64,000 nucleotides of DNA, from NCBI GenBank assembly GCA_002414665.1, contig DIAF01000020.1, positions 40,890 to 104,889 of the forward strand, read 5' to 3'. Position numbers and translations under genes: made by a program. Shown here piece after piece: positions 35,395 through 43,456 of this stretch. Source of the stretch: Halieaceae bacterium UBA5085 (GTDB lineage Bacteria; Pseudomonadota; Gammaproteobacteria; Pseudomonadales; Halieaceae). The notes below the pieces were generated by a model. That model was not told the DNA's origin, did no database searches, and saw only the letters and a program-made list of their open reading frames with translations. How positions within the stretch are numbered: the first letter of the stretch is position 1; every line of letters starts with the position of its first letter.

Positions 35395-36677
35395 ACGCTG
35401 AACCCCGACACAGACGCCATCAGCCCCCTGCGATGCCAGACCTGTCAAAAGACGATCGCATCTTCGTGCAGATTGCGGCCTACCGCGACCCGGAGCTGCT
35501 GCCGACGCTACGCGACTGTATCGCGCAGGCCGATGCACCGGAGCGGCTGACATTCGGCATCTGCTGGCAGCACGATGCCGACGACAGCCTGCAGGAATTT
35601 GCCGACCGACCGGGCGTTCGTATCCTGTCGGTGCACTACAGCCAGAGCCGCGGAGCCTGCTGGGCGCGCAGCGAGACGCAGGCCCTGTATCAGGGCGAAG
35701 GCTATACGTTGCAGATCGATTCGCATCATCGCTTCATCCGCGGCTGGGATACGTCATTGCGGGCCCTGCTGCGAGGCGCCCGCGAGCGGGGCAGCCGAAA
35801 ACCGCTGATCACCAGTTATGCACCGGCCTATGAGCCAGGCAAGCCAGTGGAGCACACAGCGCGGCCCCTGCGGCTGGTCTTTGATGGGTTCACCGAGGGA
35901 GGCCCCTTCCAGGTGATGCCGGTTGCCATGCAAGGGCACCTGAACGGCGCGAGTCTGGAGCCTGCGCGGTTTCTGTCTGCACACTTCCTGTTTACGCTCG
36001 GCTGCTTTTGCCTGGAAGTGCCCTACGACCCAAAGTTCTACTTTTTTGGCGAAGAGCCGGCGATGGCGCTGCGCGCTTTCACCCATGGCTACGATCTGTT
36101 CCATCCCCGCTGCCTGGTAGTATGGCACCACTACGGCCGCGAACAGGCACAGCGCCACTGGACGGATAACAAGCGCTGGTGGTTGCGCAATGAGCGCAGC
36201 CTGCTGCGCTACCGCAGACTGGTTGGTGGCGATGCCGCAGCTGACACGCTGGGAGAGTTCGGGCTGGGCCGCGCGCGCACGCTGGAGGCCTACGAACGTT
36301 ATGCCGGCCTGAACCTGGCGGATCGCCGCGTGAGCCCGCGCACCCTCCGTGGAGCCCCTCCGCTGCATCCGTGGCTGGCGCGCTGGACTGGCAAAACCCT
36401 GTACCGCGAGTACAGTGCCGACCTGGCGCTGAAGGGCCTGCCAGCAGACCTCGGCCGCCACCCGGACGACAGCGTGTGCCTGACCGCACACTGCCCCCGA
36501 GGCAGGGTTTTGCAGCAGCGGGACCTCAAGGGCGAGTCACTGCTGGCGGCCCTCGCACAGGGCAGCTACCGGATGCGCCTGCACGCAGGGGAAGCCCCGG
36601 CGTCCTGGAGCCTGCATACGCGGTGCGCAAGCGGCGACGTCGCAACGGGGAAAACACAGCGCTGGCCGGGTGATTGA
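35391..36677 (+). CDS. second GT60-like (Skp1-type GlcNAc) transferase
   Basis: A 428-residue paralogue of the preceding transferase domain, with IFVQIAAYRDPELLPTLRDC, SRGACWAR and LQIDSHHRF (D110-S111-H112 from the TTG start). It lacks a PqqD domain; its last 90 or so residues are a different, unrecognised segment (GRHPDDSVCLTAHCPRGRVL and on). The TTG at 35391 overlaps the previous stop, continuing the chain of coupled starts, but an ATG at 35433 lies just before the conserved N-terminus and could be the true start. Last gene of the rightward set. Confidence 0.82.
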   Translation: MNAEPRHRRHQPPAMPDLSKDDRIFVQIAAYRDPELLPTLRDCIAQADAPERLTFGICWQHDADDSLQEFADRPGVRILSVHYSQSRGACWARSETQALYQGEGYTLQIDSHHRFIRGWDTSLRALLRGARERGSRKPLITSYAPAYEPGKPVEHTARPLRLVFDGFTEGGPFQVMPVAMQGHLNGASLEPARFLSAHFLFTLGCFCLEVPYDPKFYFFGEEPAMALRAFTHGYDLFHPRCLVVWHHYGREQAQRHWTDNKRWWLRNERSLLRYRRLVGGDAAADTLGEFGLGRARTLEAYERYAGLNLADRRVSPRTLRGAPPLHPWLARWTGKTLYREYSADLALKGLPADLGRHPDDSVCLTAHCPRGRVLQQRDLKGESLLAALAQGSYRMRLHAGEAPASWSLHTRCASGDVATGKTQRWPGD

Positions 36678-36720
36678 AGCATTCACCGGGCAGCCGAAGG
36701 TCCGCCTGATTTCTTTTCCG

Positions 36721-36739
36721 AATATAATTCGATATTATT
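36721..36739. promoter_or_regulatory. AT-rich imperfect palindrome before the TetR gene
   Basis: AATATAATTCGATATTATT is an imperfect inverted repeat that contains a perfect -10 hexamer TATAAT (36723-36728) and ends seven bases before the TetR start. No good -35 is visible. It may be the promoter core with the operator of the adjacent regulator. Confidence 0.4.
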
Positions 36740-36745
36740 GGCGGC

Positions 36746-37435
36746 ATGACGCCGTCACTCCGAAAACCGACCCCGGGCCGCCGCGGCAGACCGCGCCGAC
36801 TGACCCTGGATGCCATTGTAGACACTGCCTGTGGCCTGCCGGCGGGCAACCTCGACATGGCCAGCGTTGCCAGCCGCCTCAAGGTGGGCGTCGCGACGCT
36901 GTATGGGTATGTGGAAGGACGGGAGCACCTCCTGCGCCTGGTCGCCGAGCGCAAGGGACAGCTGCAACCCATTGTCGACCACGGGCAGTCCTGGCAGGAC
37001 ATTCTGCGCGAACATGCCCGCAGCACCTGCCAGACCGCTCTCGACTGGCCGGAGCTTGTCAGCCAGATCATGCAGGGGGGCGTATTCGGCGATGTAGAAG
37101 CGCAGTATCTGGAACAGCTGATTGCGCTGCTTGGCAGTCGCGGGTTCGCCCCCGGCAGGGCGCTGGAACTCTACTATGCGGTGAATCAGCTGGTTTTGGG
37201 CGCGGCGGTCACCGGCAACTATCTCAAAGCAGTGGCAGGCGACGGCGGGCATGAGGCAGTGCTCAGCCGCTTTGTGCGCAGCCAACCGGAGGATGCCCTG
37301 CCGCTGCTGCGGCAGGCCCTCTCAGATAATCCGCAGCCCGCGGTGCTGGGCGATTTCAACACGGCACTGGAGCACCTGCTCGCCAGTTGCCAACCCGATA
37401 ATTCAGGCAACTCGCCTACTGGACGGAGCAAATGA
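36746..37435 (+). CDS. TetR/AcrR-family transcriptional regulator
   Basis: A 229-residue regulator with an N-terminal TetR helix-turn-helix (LTLDAIVDTACGLPAGNLDMASVASRLKVGVATLYGYVEGREHLLRLV, about 19-65) preceded by an arginine-rich arm (GRRGRPRR). The C-terminal ligand domain is of the TetR_C type. It is followed one base after its stop by the FMO gene, so it is probably cotranscribed with and controls the monooxygenase and hydrolase. Confidence 0.9.
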   Translation: MTPSLRKPTPGRRGRPRRLTLDAIVDTACGLPAGNLDMASVASRLKVGVATLYGYVEGREHLLRLVAERKGQLQPIVDHGQSWQDILREHARSTCQTALDWPELVSQIMQGGVFGDVEAQYLEQLIALLGSRGFAPGRALELYYAVNQLVLGAAVTGNYLKAVAGDGGHEAVLSRFVRSQPEDALPLLRQALSDNPQPAVLGDFNTALEHLLASCQPDNSGNSPTGRSK

Positions 37436-37436
37436 G

Positions 37437-38840
37437 ATGAACAACGGATTTCGACCGGCCAACAACAACGGCCCCCTGTGCTGCGTAATCGGCGCTGGCC
37501 CGAGCGGCCTGACCACGATCAAGCGGTTGAAAGAAGGCGACATCGCCTACGATTGCTTCGAGGCTTCGGACAATATCGGTGGCAACTGGTACTACCGAAA
37601 TCCCAATGGGATGTCAGCCTGCTACCAGAGTCTGCACATTGACACCTCAAAATTCCGCATGGGCATGCAGGAATACCCGGTACCGGAGGACTGGCCGGAC
37701 TATCCGCATCACAGCGAGATATTTGACTACCTCAACGACTACACCGACCACTTCGGCCTGCGCGACACGATCACTTTCAATACCCGCGTCGAACGAGCGC
37801 ACCGCGAAGACAACGGCTTTTGGTCCGTGACCACCAGCGATGGCGAGACACGGCGCTACGATGTGCTTATTGTTGCCAACGGCCATCACTGGGACCCGCG
37901 CTGGCCGGAGCCCGCCTATCCCGGCGAATTCGCCGGCGAGCAGATCCACGCGCACAGCTACAATACGCCCTTTGATCCCATCGACATGCGCGACAAACGC
38001 GTGCTGGTCGTCGGCTCCGGGAATTCGGCCATGGACATCGCATCGGAACTGTCGATGCGTTTCATGGCCAGCACTCTGCATATCTCCATGCGGCGCGGCG
38101 TGTGGGTCTTCCCGAAGTACATCAACGGCAAGCCCGGGGACAAGAACATGCTTCCGGCCTGGGTGCCGCGTAAAATCCAGCACTGGCTGATGAGCCGTGT
38201 AGTCAAGCAACAGATCGGCAACCCCCGCGACTACGGCCTGCCACAGCCTACGTATCAGCCCTGGGAAGCCCATGGCACAGTGTCCGGGGAATTCCTGCAA
38301 CGTGCGGGTTCCGGGGATATCAAGGCACGTCCCGGCATCGAGCGCATGGACGGTCACACGGTATATTTCACCGATGGCAGCAGCAGTGACTTTGACGTCA
38401 TCGTCTGGTGCACCGGATACAAAATCAGTTTTCCCTTCTTCGACCAGGCGCAATTCACCGCGAACGAGGACAATCAGCCGCCGCGTCTGTTTAAACGCAT
38501 GCTGATACCCGGCGTCCCCAACCTGATCTACATGGGCCTGGCCCAGTCCCTGCCCACTCTGGTCAACTTCGCCGAGCAACAGTCACGCTGGGTTGTACCT
38601 TACCTGAATGGCGACTACGCCCCACCCTCGGAAGCGGAGATGGAAGAGATCATTGCGTCCGATGAATCCTTCTACCTGCGCGACTATTATCCCAGTCCCA
38701 GGCATACCATCCAGCTGCACTTTGATCACTACGTGGGGCGTCTGGACAAGGAAATCGAAGCCGGGTTGAAACGGCGAAGAAATGGACAACCGCCGGCAGC
38801 ATTACCGGAGGACACGGCGCAGAAGGCAAGCGCGGCGTGA
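37437..38840 (+). CDS. flavin-containing monooxygenase (class B)
   Basis: A 467-residue FAD/NADPH enzyme. The FAD-binding GAGPSG is at about 18-23, the FMO fingerprint FxGxxxHxxxY is FAGEQIHAHSY at about 162-172, and the NADPH-binding GSGNSA at about 190-195. FMOs oxygenate soft nucleophiles or act as type II Baeyer-Villiger enzymes. The ATG at 37437 follows the TetR stop by one base; the frame extends upstream within tetR only as a shadow. Substrate unknown. Confidence 0.92.
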   Translation: MNNGFRPANNNGPLCCVIGAGPSGLTTIKRLKEGDIAYDCFEASDNIGGNWYYRNPNGMSACYQSLHIDTSKFRMGMQEYPVPEDWPDYPHHSEIFDYLNDYTDHFGLRDTITFNTRVERAHREDNGFWSVTTSDGETRRYDVLIVANGHHWDPRWPEPAYPGEFAGEQIHAHSYNTPFDPIDMRDKRVLVVGSGNSAMDIASELSMRFMASTLHISMRRGVWVFPKYINGKPGDKNMLPAWVPRKIQHWLMSRVVKQQIGNPRDYGLPQPTYQPWEAHGTVSGEFLQRAGSGDIKARPGIERMDGHTVYFTDGSSSDFDVIVWCTGYKISFPFFDQAQFTANEDNQPPRLFKRMLIPGVPNLIYMGLAQSLPTLVNFAEQQSRWVVPYLNGDYAPPSEAEMEEIIASDESFYLRDYYPSPRHTIQLHFDHYVGRLDKEIEAGLKRRRNGQPPAALPEDTAQKASAA

Positions 38841-39754
38841 GCAGCTTTACGCGTACCGACCTGACATTTCGCAGCGGCAGCGATGATTGCGCTGCCTGGC
38901 TATATCGCCCGGAAACGCAGACTCCGGTGCCCGGCGTGGTCATGGCGCACGGCTTTACCGCCGTGCGCGACCAGCGTCTGGATGCCTACGCGCAAGTCTT
39001 TGCCGAAGCGGGCCTGGCCGTGCTGCTGTTTGACTATCGCCATTTCGGCGCCAGCGCCGGTGAGCCACGTCAGTTGCTCAGCGTCAAGCACCAGCTGGCG
39101 GATTGGGACGCCGCGATAGGCACCCTGCGCGCGCAACCGGGTGTGGATCCGCAGCGCATCGCATTGTGGGGCACGTCGTTTGGTGGAGCGCACGTTCAGG
39201 CGGTAGCGGCGCGGGACCACGGGATTGCCGCGGTCGTGGCGCAGATCCCCTTTTGCTGGGCCGAAAAACCGCAACAGAAAGTGCCTCTCGGCAAAACCCT
39301 GTGGTTGCTGTTTGCCGCGCTCAGGGACAGTCTGCGCGGCGCCCTGGGGCTATCTCCACATTACATCCAGGCTATCGGCGATCCGGATGACCATGCAGCA
39401 ATGACTGCGCCTGGAGCAGCTGCCGGTATCACCAGTATCACGCCCGCCGATTCCGGCTGGCGCAATCGCGTCGCGGCCCGTTTTGTGTTTCAGCTGGCGA
39501 CCTACAAGCCCGGCAGACAGGCGGGCAACATTCGCTGCCCCATTCACTACACGATTGCGGAGCAGGACGCCTTCATCTCCCCCGCGACCATCCGCGAAGC
39601 TGCATCACTGGCCGCGGACGCGGAAATCTCCAGCTACCCCTGCGGGCACTTCGGCGTCTATGTCGAGCCCCTGTTCAGCGCGGTCGCCCGTGATGAAACC
39701 GCTTTCCTGGTGAGGCACCTCACAGACGCGGGCCAGCGGAGTTACAGGTCGTAG
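38837..39754 (+). CDS. alpha/beta hydrolase
   Basis: A 305-residue hydrolase starting at a GTG that overlaps the FMO stop (GTGA). The nucleophile elbow is GTSFGG at about 115-120, the acid is likely Asp in IAEQDAFI, and the histidine is in PCGHFGVY. The motif VVMAHGFTAVRDQRLD near residue 35 forms the oxyanion hole. The family includes dienelactone-hydrolase-like esterases. Coupling to the monooxygenase suggests it opens an ester or lactone made by it. Its end overlaps amt on the other strand by 13 bases. Confidence 0.9.
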   Translation: MSSFTRTDLTFRSGSDDCAAWLYRPETQTPVPGVVMAHGFTAVRDQRLDAYAQVFAEAGLAVLLFDYRHFGASAGEPRQLLSVKHQLADWDAAIGTLRAQPGVDPQRIALWGTSFGGAHVQAVAARDHGIAAVVAQIPFCWAEKPQQKVPLGKTLWLLFAALRDSLRGALGLSPHYIQAIGDPDDHAAMTAPGAAAGITSITPADSGWRNRVAARFVFQLATYKPGRQAGNIRCPIHYTIAEQDAFISPATIREAASLAADAEISSYPCGHFGVYVEPLFSAVARDETAFLVRHLTDAGQRSYRS

Positions 39755-41052
39755 CCCCGCTCGTCATGCAGCACAAGATCGAGGCCTACAGTTTCCTGTT
39801 CAGCGTCAACCCTGAGGCCGATGAGGCGATCTACCAGCTTGAACAGGAGATAGCTCACGATCGCCGTATAGGCGAAGGTCGCCACCACGCCCGTGGCCTG
39901 CACCGCGAGCTGCCCACCAATTGAGGTGATGCCATCGGAAAACCCATTACCGCTGAACAAGCCCAGATTGGGCGAACAAAACACACCCGCCAACAGGGTC
40001 CCGAGAATGCCGCCCACGCCGTGCACAGGAAAGACATCGAGGCTATCGTCGATTTTCAGCCGGTTCTTCAACGTAATTGTGGCGTAGTAACACACAACGC
40101 CAGCAGTGAGGCCTATGACCACGGCCGCTGCGGGACCGACAGAGCCGGACGCCGGGGTGATCGTGCCGAGGCCGGCAACCATCCCCGTCACGATGCCCAG
40201 CACTGACGGCTTGCCGTGACGGATCCATTCCATCGTCATCCAGGCCAGAGACCCACAGGCGGCCGACAGGTGCGTCACCAGCATCGCCATCGCAGCGCTG
40301 TTGTCTGCAGCCACTGCGGAGCCGGCATTGAAGCCAAACCAGCCCACCCAGAGCATACCGGCACCCATCACCGTCATCGTCAGGTTGTGTGGCGGCATGG
40401 CGACGCTGCCGAAGCCACGACGCGGTCCAAGCATCAGCGCCGCAACCAGGGCCGCTACGGCGGCAGTGATGTGCACCACCGTACCACCGGCAAAATCCTG
40501 CAGCCCCATGGCACCGAGCCAACCGCCACCCCAGACCCAGTGGCACACCGGCGCGTACACCAGCAACATCCATGCGGCACTGAACAACAGCATGGCAGAG
40601 AACCGGATGCGCTCGGCGAAAGCACCGACGATCAGCGCCGGCGTAATCACCGCAAAGGTCATCTGAAACATGACAAACAGTGATTCGGGAATGTCACCGG
40701 AATTGCCGTCCATGGCGACCCCGGCGAGAAAGAGATTACCCAGGTCACCGATCCACGGACCCTGCTCGACCCCGGAGGAGCCAAAGGCCAGGGAATACCC
40801 GGCGACAAACCAGAGCAGTGACATCAGTGCCGTCAGCGCGAAGCACTGCATCAACACGGAGAGGACGTTGCGCACACGGACCAGTCCACCATAGAACAGC
40901 GACAGGCCCGGCAATGTCATGAACAACACCAGTGCCGTGGCTGTAAGCATCCAGGCCGTGTTGGCACCGCTGATGTCCGCCGCCATGGCGGCGTGTGCAG
41001 GGAACAAAAACAGGAAAACGAGGAGCGGAAAACGCAGAACGGAACGCATCAT
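39742..41052 (-). CDS. amt: ammonium transporter
   Basis: A 436-residue channel with a cleavable signal peptide (FPAHAAMA) and eleven membrane segments. Conserved pore residues are in DFAGGTVVHITAAVAAL (Asp and first His) and FPVHGVGGILGTL (second His). The C-terminal tail GLDLVLHDERGYDL, which regulates gating, is complete. No glnK/PII gene is adjacent, which is unusual. A sigma-54-like promoter lies upstream at 41130-41146, which fits nitrogen control. Confidence 0.96.
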   Translation of the reverse strand: MMRSVLRFPLLVFLFLFPAHAAMAADISGANTAWMLTATALVLFMTLPGLSLFYGGLVRVRNVLSVLMQCFALTALMSLLWFVAGYSLAFGSSGVEQGPWIGDLGNLFLAGVAMDGNSGDIPESLFVMFQMTFAVITPALIVGAFAERIRFSAMLLFSAAWMLLVYAPVCHWVWGGGWLGAMGLQDFAGGTVVHITAAVAALVAALMLGPRRGFGSVAMPPHNLTMTVMGAGMLWVGWFGFNAGSAVAADNSAAMAMLVTHLSAACGSLAWMTMEWIRHGKPSVLGIVTGMVAGLGTITPASGSVGPAAAVVIGLTAGVVCYYATITLKNRLKIDDSLDVFPVHGVGGILGTLLAGVFCSPNLGLFSGNGFSDGITSIGGQLAVQATGVVATFAYTAIVSYLLFKLVDRLIGLRVDAEQETVGLDLVLHDERGYDL

Positions 41053-41129
41053 AATTATTATCGCTTATGGGAAGGCGTCCGAATTATTGCACACGGACAC
41101 GCTCTGGCAAAAGCTTCCCGTCTTCGCCG

Positions 41130-41146
41130 CGCAAAAGCCGCTCCAA
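41130..41146 (-). promoter_or_regulatory. sigma-54-like promoter of amt
   Basis: Read leftward the sequence is TTGGAGCGGCTTTTGCG, with the invariant GG (-24) and GC (-12) exactly ten bases apart. It lies in the gap between coq4 and amt, about 80 bases before the amt start. I found no clear NtrC site, which would be in or behind the coq4 end. Confidence 0.45.
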
Positions 41147-41155
41147 TGCTGTACC

Positions 41156-41989
41156 TCAGGCCGCGTCGAAGTACTCCCCCAGCGACCACATTGTGTCTTC
41201 AAAATCCGGACTGTGTACCACGCCCAGATGTTCGCGCACTTCTTCCACTGTCCACTCAAACATGTCTTCATAACGCGGCATGAACAGCGGCGTGTTCAAT
41301 TGTTCGCCGATCCGATTGCCCTCCCCCAGCGCCTTGTACAACGGGGGGAGCAGGTGCGGATAATGGCAGCCGAAGCGTGACATACCGGTAGCGACCAGCA
41401 AGGTGGAAACTACCGAAATATGTTCACCGAGTTCCTGGCCAAACGTCTTCAGCAGGTTCGTGGTACGCGCTGCAATGAGCGCAAACTCGCCGAGGGGGTC
41501 GTAGCGATAGCCCACCACCAGGTGCTCGATGTCATGGGTCTGGCTGTGCCTGCGATGAAAATAGTCGTAATCCGTGGCGGTGCTTTCGAACGGCAGGAAA
41601 TCGGCCTGCAAACCCTGTTCAGCGAGCATTTTCTGATATTCGCGACCCAGCGTGCCCTCGGGCAGCTCCGCCAGGGCCTGCAGGTCATGCGGCACCAGAA
41701 AGCGGGCCTCGAACCACGCATCCAGGGCACTGTCACGGGCTCGCGCCTCAGCAAACAACCGGTTGATTTCATCGACGTCATCCAGCTCGCGGAAAATATC
41801 GATGATCTCCAGCGGTCCACCGTAATGGTCCATATCCGGCCCGTTGCGGCGCAGCGATTCCACCGCCACCCAGTGACGCAGCCGCGGGTGATTGAGATAC
41901 TTTGAGGTGCTGCTGAGCATGGTGGTGGTGCCGAGCCGGCGCGGATCCAGCAGGCGTTGATTGGCGGTATAACTCGGTACGTCAGTCAT
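41156..41989 (-). CDS. Coq4-family protein
   Basis: A 277-residue protein with the Coq4 zinc motif HDIEH (with a Tyr/Phe-rich YDYFHRRHSQT just before it) and the family lead segment ALAELPEGTLGREYQKML. Coq4 is needed for ubiquinone synthesis in eukaryotes and acts in oxidative decarboxylation of the ring; the role of bacterial homologues is less clear. The ATG at 41989 has GGGAAG upstream; the longer frame adds an unconserved N-terminus. No other ubiquinone genes are adjacent. Confidence 0.85.
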   Translation of the reverse strand: MTDVPSYTANQRLLDPRRLGTTTMLSSTSKYLNHPRLRHWVAVESLRRNGPDMDHYGGPLEIIDIFRELDDVDEINRLFAEARARDSALDAWFEARFLVPHDLQALAELPEGTLGREYQKMLAEQGLQADFLPFESTATDYDYFHRRHSQTHDIEHLVVGYRYDPLGEFALIAARTTNLLKTFGQELGEHISVVSTLLVATGMSRFGCHYPHLLPPLYKALGEGNRIGEQLNTPLFMPRYEDMFEWTVEEVREHLGVVHSPDFEDTMWSLGEYFDAA

Positions 41990-42110
41990 GCGGCTTCCCT
42001 GATAGGTTGCTGTTGTCGTTATTCCCTTTATTAGAGAACAGCAGGATTCCCTGTGGAATGGAGGATACACCGGAGGCGTTGCACTATTTCCTGCGCCCGG
42101 GTGGCGCTGG

Positions 42111-43283
42111 CTAGCGACTGCTACCGCTGCGCACCTGCGACGGTGACCACCCGGTCAGCTGCTTGAAGCGCCGTGAGAAAAACATCGGATCGTCATAGCC
42201 GACCTCTGCTGCAATCACCTTGATGGGCAGTTCGGTACCCTGCAGCAGTTCGCGGGCACGGCGCATCCGCAGCTGGTCGCGCCAGCGCATGAGGTTGTCT
42301 CCCATCTGGACCTTGAACAGGGCGGTCAGCGTGGAAGGCGCTGCGCCTGCCGCATTGGCGACCTGTTCCACGGTGGTTTTCTCGTGATAATGCGCCAGCA
42401 GAAAATCCCGGGCGGCCAGAACCCGACGATCCAACCGCGCATCGTCATTGGCAGGCGCGAGCTCCTCACGCAGCAGGAGAATGTGCTCAAGGAGATTCAG
42501 GTGCAGCGCCCTCCCCCGCTGTCCCGTGGTGTGCGCGATATCGATGATGCGCCGAAACGATTCCCCCAGGTAGCCTGCCATGCGCGCATCCGGTACCGGC
42601 AGGGGTTCGGGCAGAGCCGCACTGTCGACGTCGTTTAGCCAGGGCATCCAGCGTTGCGGCGGGTAAAAGGCACTGCTGAATACGCTGCAGGGGCTGCCAC
42701 CGGGCATCCGGCGCAACACCACATCGGACTCAGGCGGGAGCAGTAACAACGCCGGGGCAGTTCCTCCCAGCGTGATATCACCTTCGGGATGCTGTATGCG
42801 ACATGCACCGCGTTCGGTGAATAACAACAGCCATGAATCCGGCGGGCTGTACAGCGGACGTGGATAGTCTACGGCGGGTGCGGGCAACAGCTCGATGTGA
42901 CTGCTGACAACCTGATGCGTCGCAAGGAACCGGTGGTAAAGATGCGACCAGATGCGGTTCTGAAACTCGCGAGCCAGGCCCGGATCGGCGCGCCAATCGA
43001 GGCTGCCCAGCGACAATCCCAGTTCGGCCAGTGTTGCATCCAGCAGTTCCCGGCGCGCCTCTCGATCAAACTGATCGATACTGATCATCTCTGTGACCGG
43101 GAGGGTGAGCGTGTCACCCAGCTGGTCAACAAACTGCCGCGTTTCCTCGACGAAAGCGAGCTCCGCGTCCTCTGAAAGCAGCGCGGCGACGAGTGCCCGG
43201 GCAAGCGATACCAGCGCATCCATCGCCATGTCGTCGTCTTTCGTCACCGGGCGGCTGAGCCTCTTGTTATTGCGAATGTTCAT
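42111..43283 (-). CDS. AraC-family transcriptional regulator
   Basis: A 390-residue protein with a C-terminal pair of helix-turn-helix motifs (EKTTVEQVANAAGAAPSTLTALFK and ELPIKVIAAEVGYDDPMFFSRRFKQLTGWSPSQVR). The large N-terminal part is unrecognised except for a possible cupin-like stretch (RGACRIQHPEGDITLGG). I chose the ATG at 43283. It is divergent from the amidohydrolase gene with 173 bases between them, so it probably controls that set. Confidence 0.9.
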   Translation of the reverse strand: MNIRNNKRLSRPVTKDDDMAMDALVSLARALVAALLSEDAELAFVEETRQFVDQLGDTLTLPVTEMISIDQFDREARRELLDATLAELGLSLGSLDWRADPGLAREFQNRIWSHLYHRFLATHQVVSSHIELLPAPAVDYPRPLYSPPDSWLLLFTERGACRIQHPEGDITLGGTAPALLLLPPESDVVLRRMPGGSPCSVFSSAFYPPQRWMPWLNDVDSAALPEPLPVPDARMAGYLGESFRRIIDIAHTTGQRGRALHLNLLEHILLLREELAPANDDARLDRRVLAARDFLLAHYHEKTTVEQVANAAGAAPSTLTALFKVQMGDNLMRWRDQLRMRRARELLQGTELPIKVIAAEVGYDDPMFFSRRFKQLTGWSPSQVRSGSSR

Positions 43284-43456
43284 CCTACCCTGCCGCCGGG
43301 CGCCAGGCGAGAGGTAACGCCTGCTGGCCTGCTCCGGGAAGCTGCGCCATTGCCTGCTCACGCCCGTAGTGCAATCCTCCATACACTCTGTTCGATTTGA
43401 TATGGCCCACAGGGGGCACAGGGCCTAGAGTTCCCCGCTAACAAGGAGGCTTGCGT

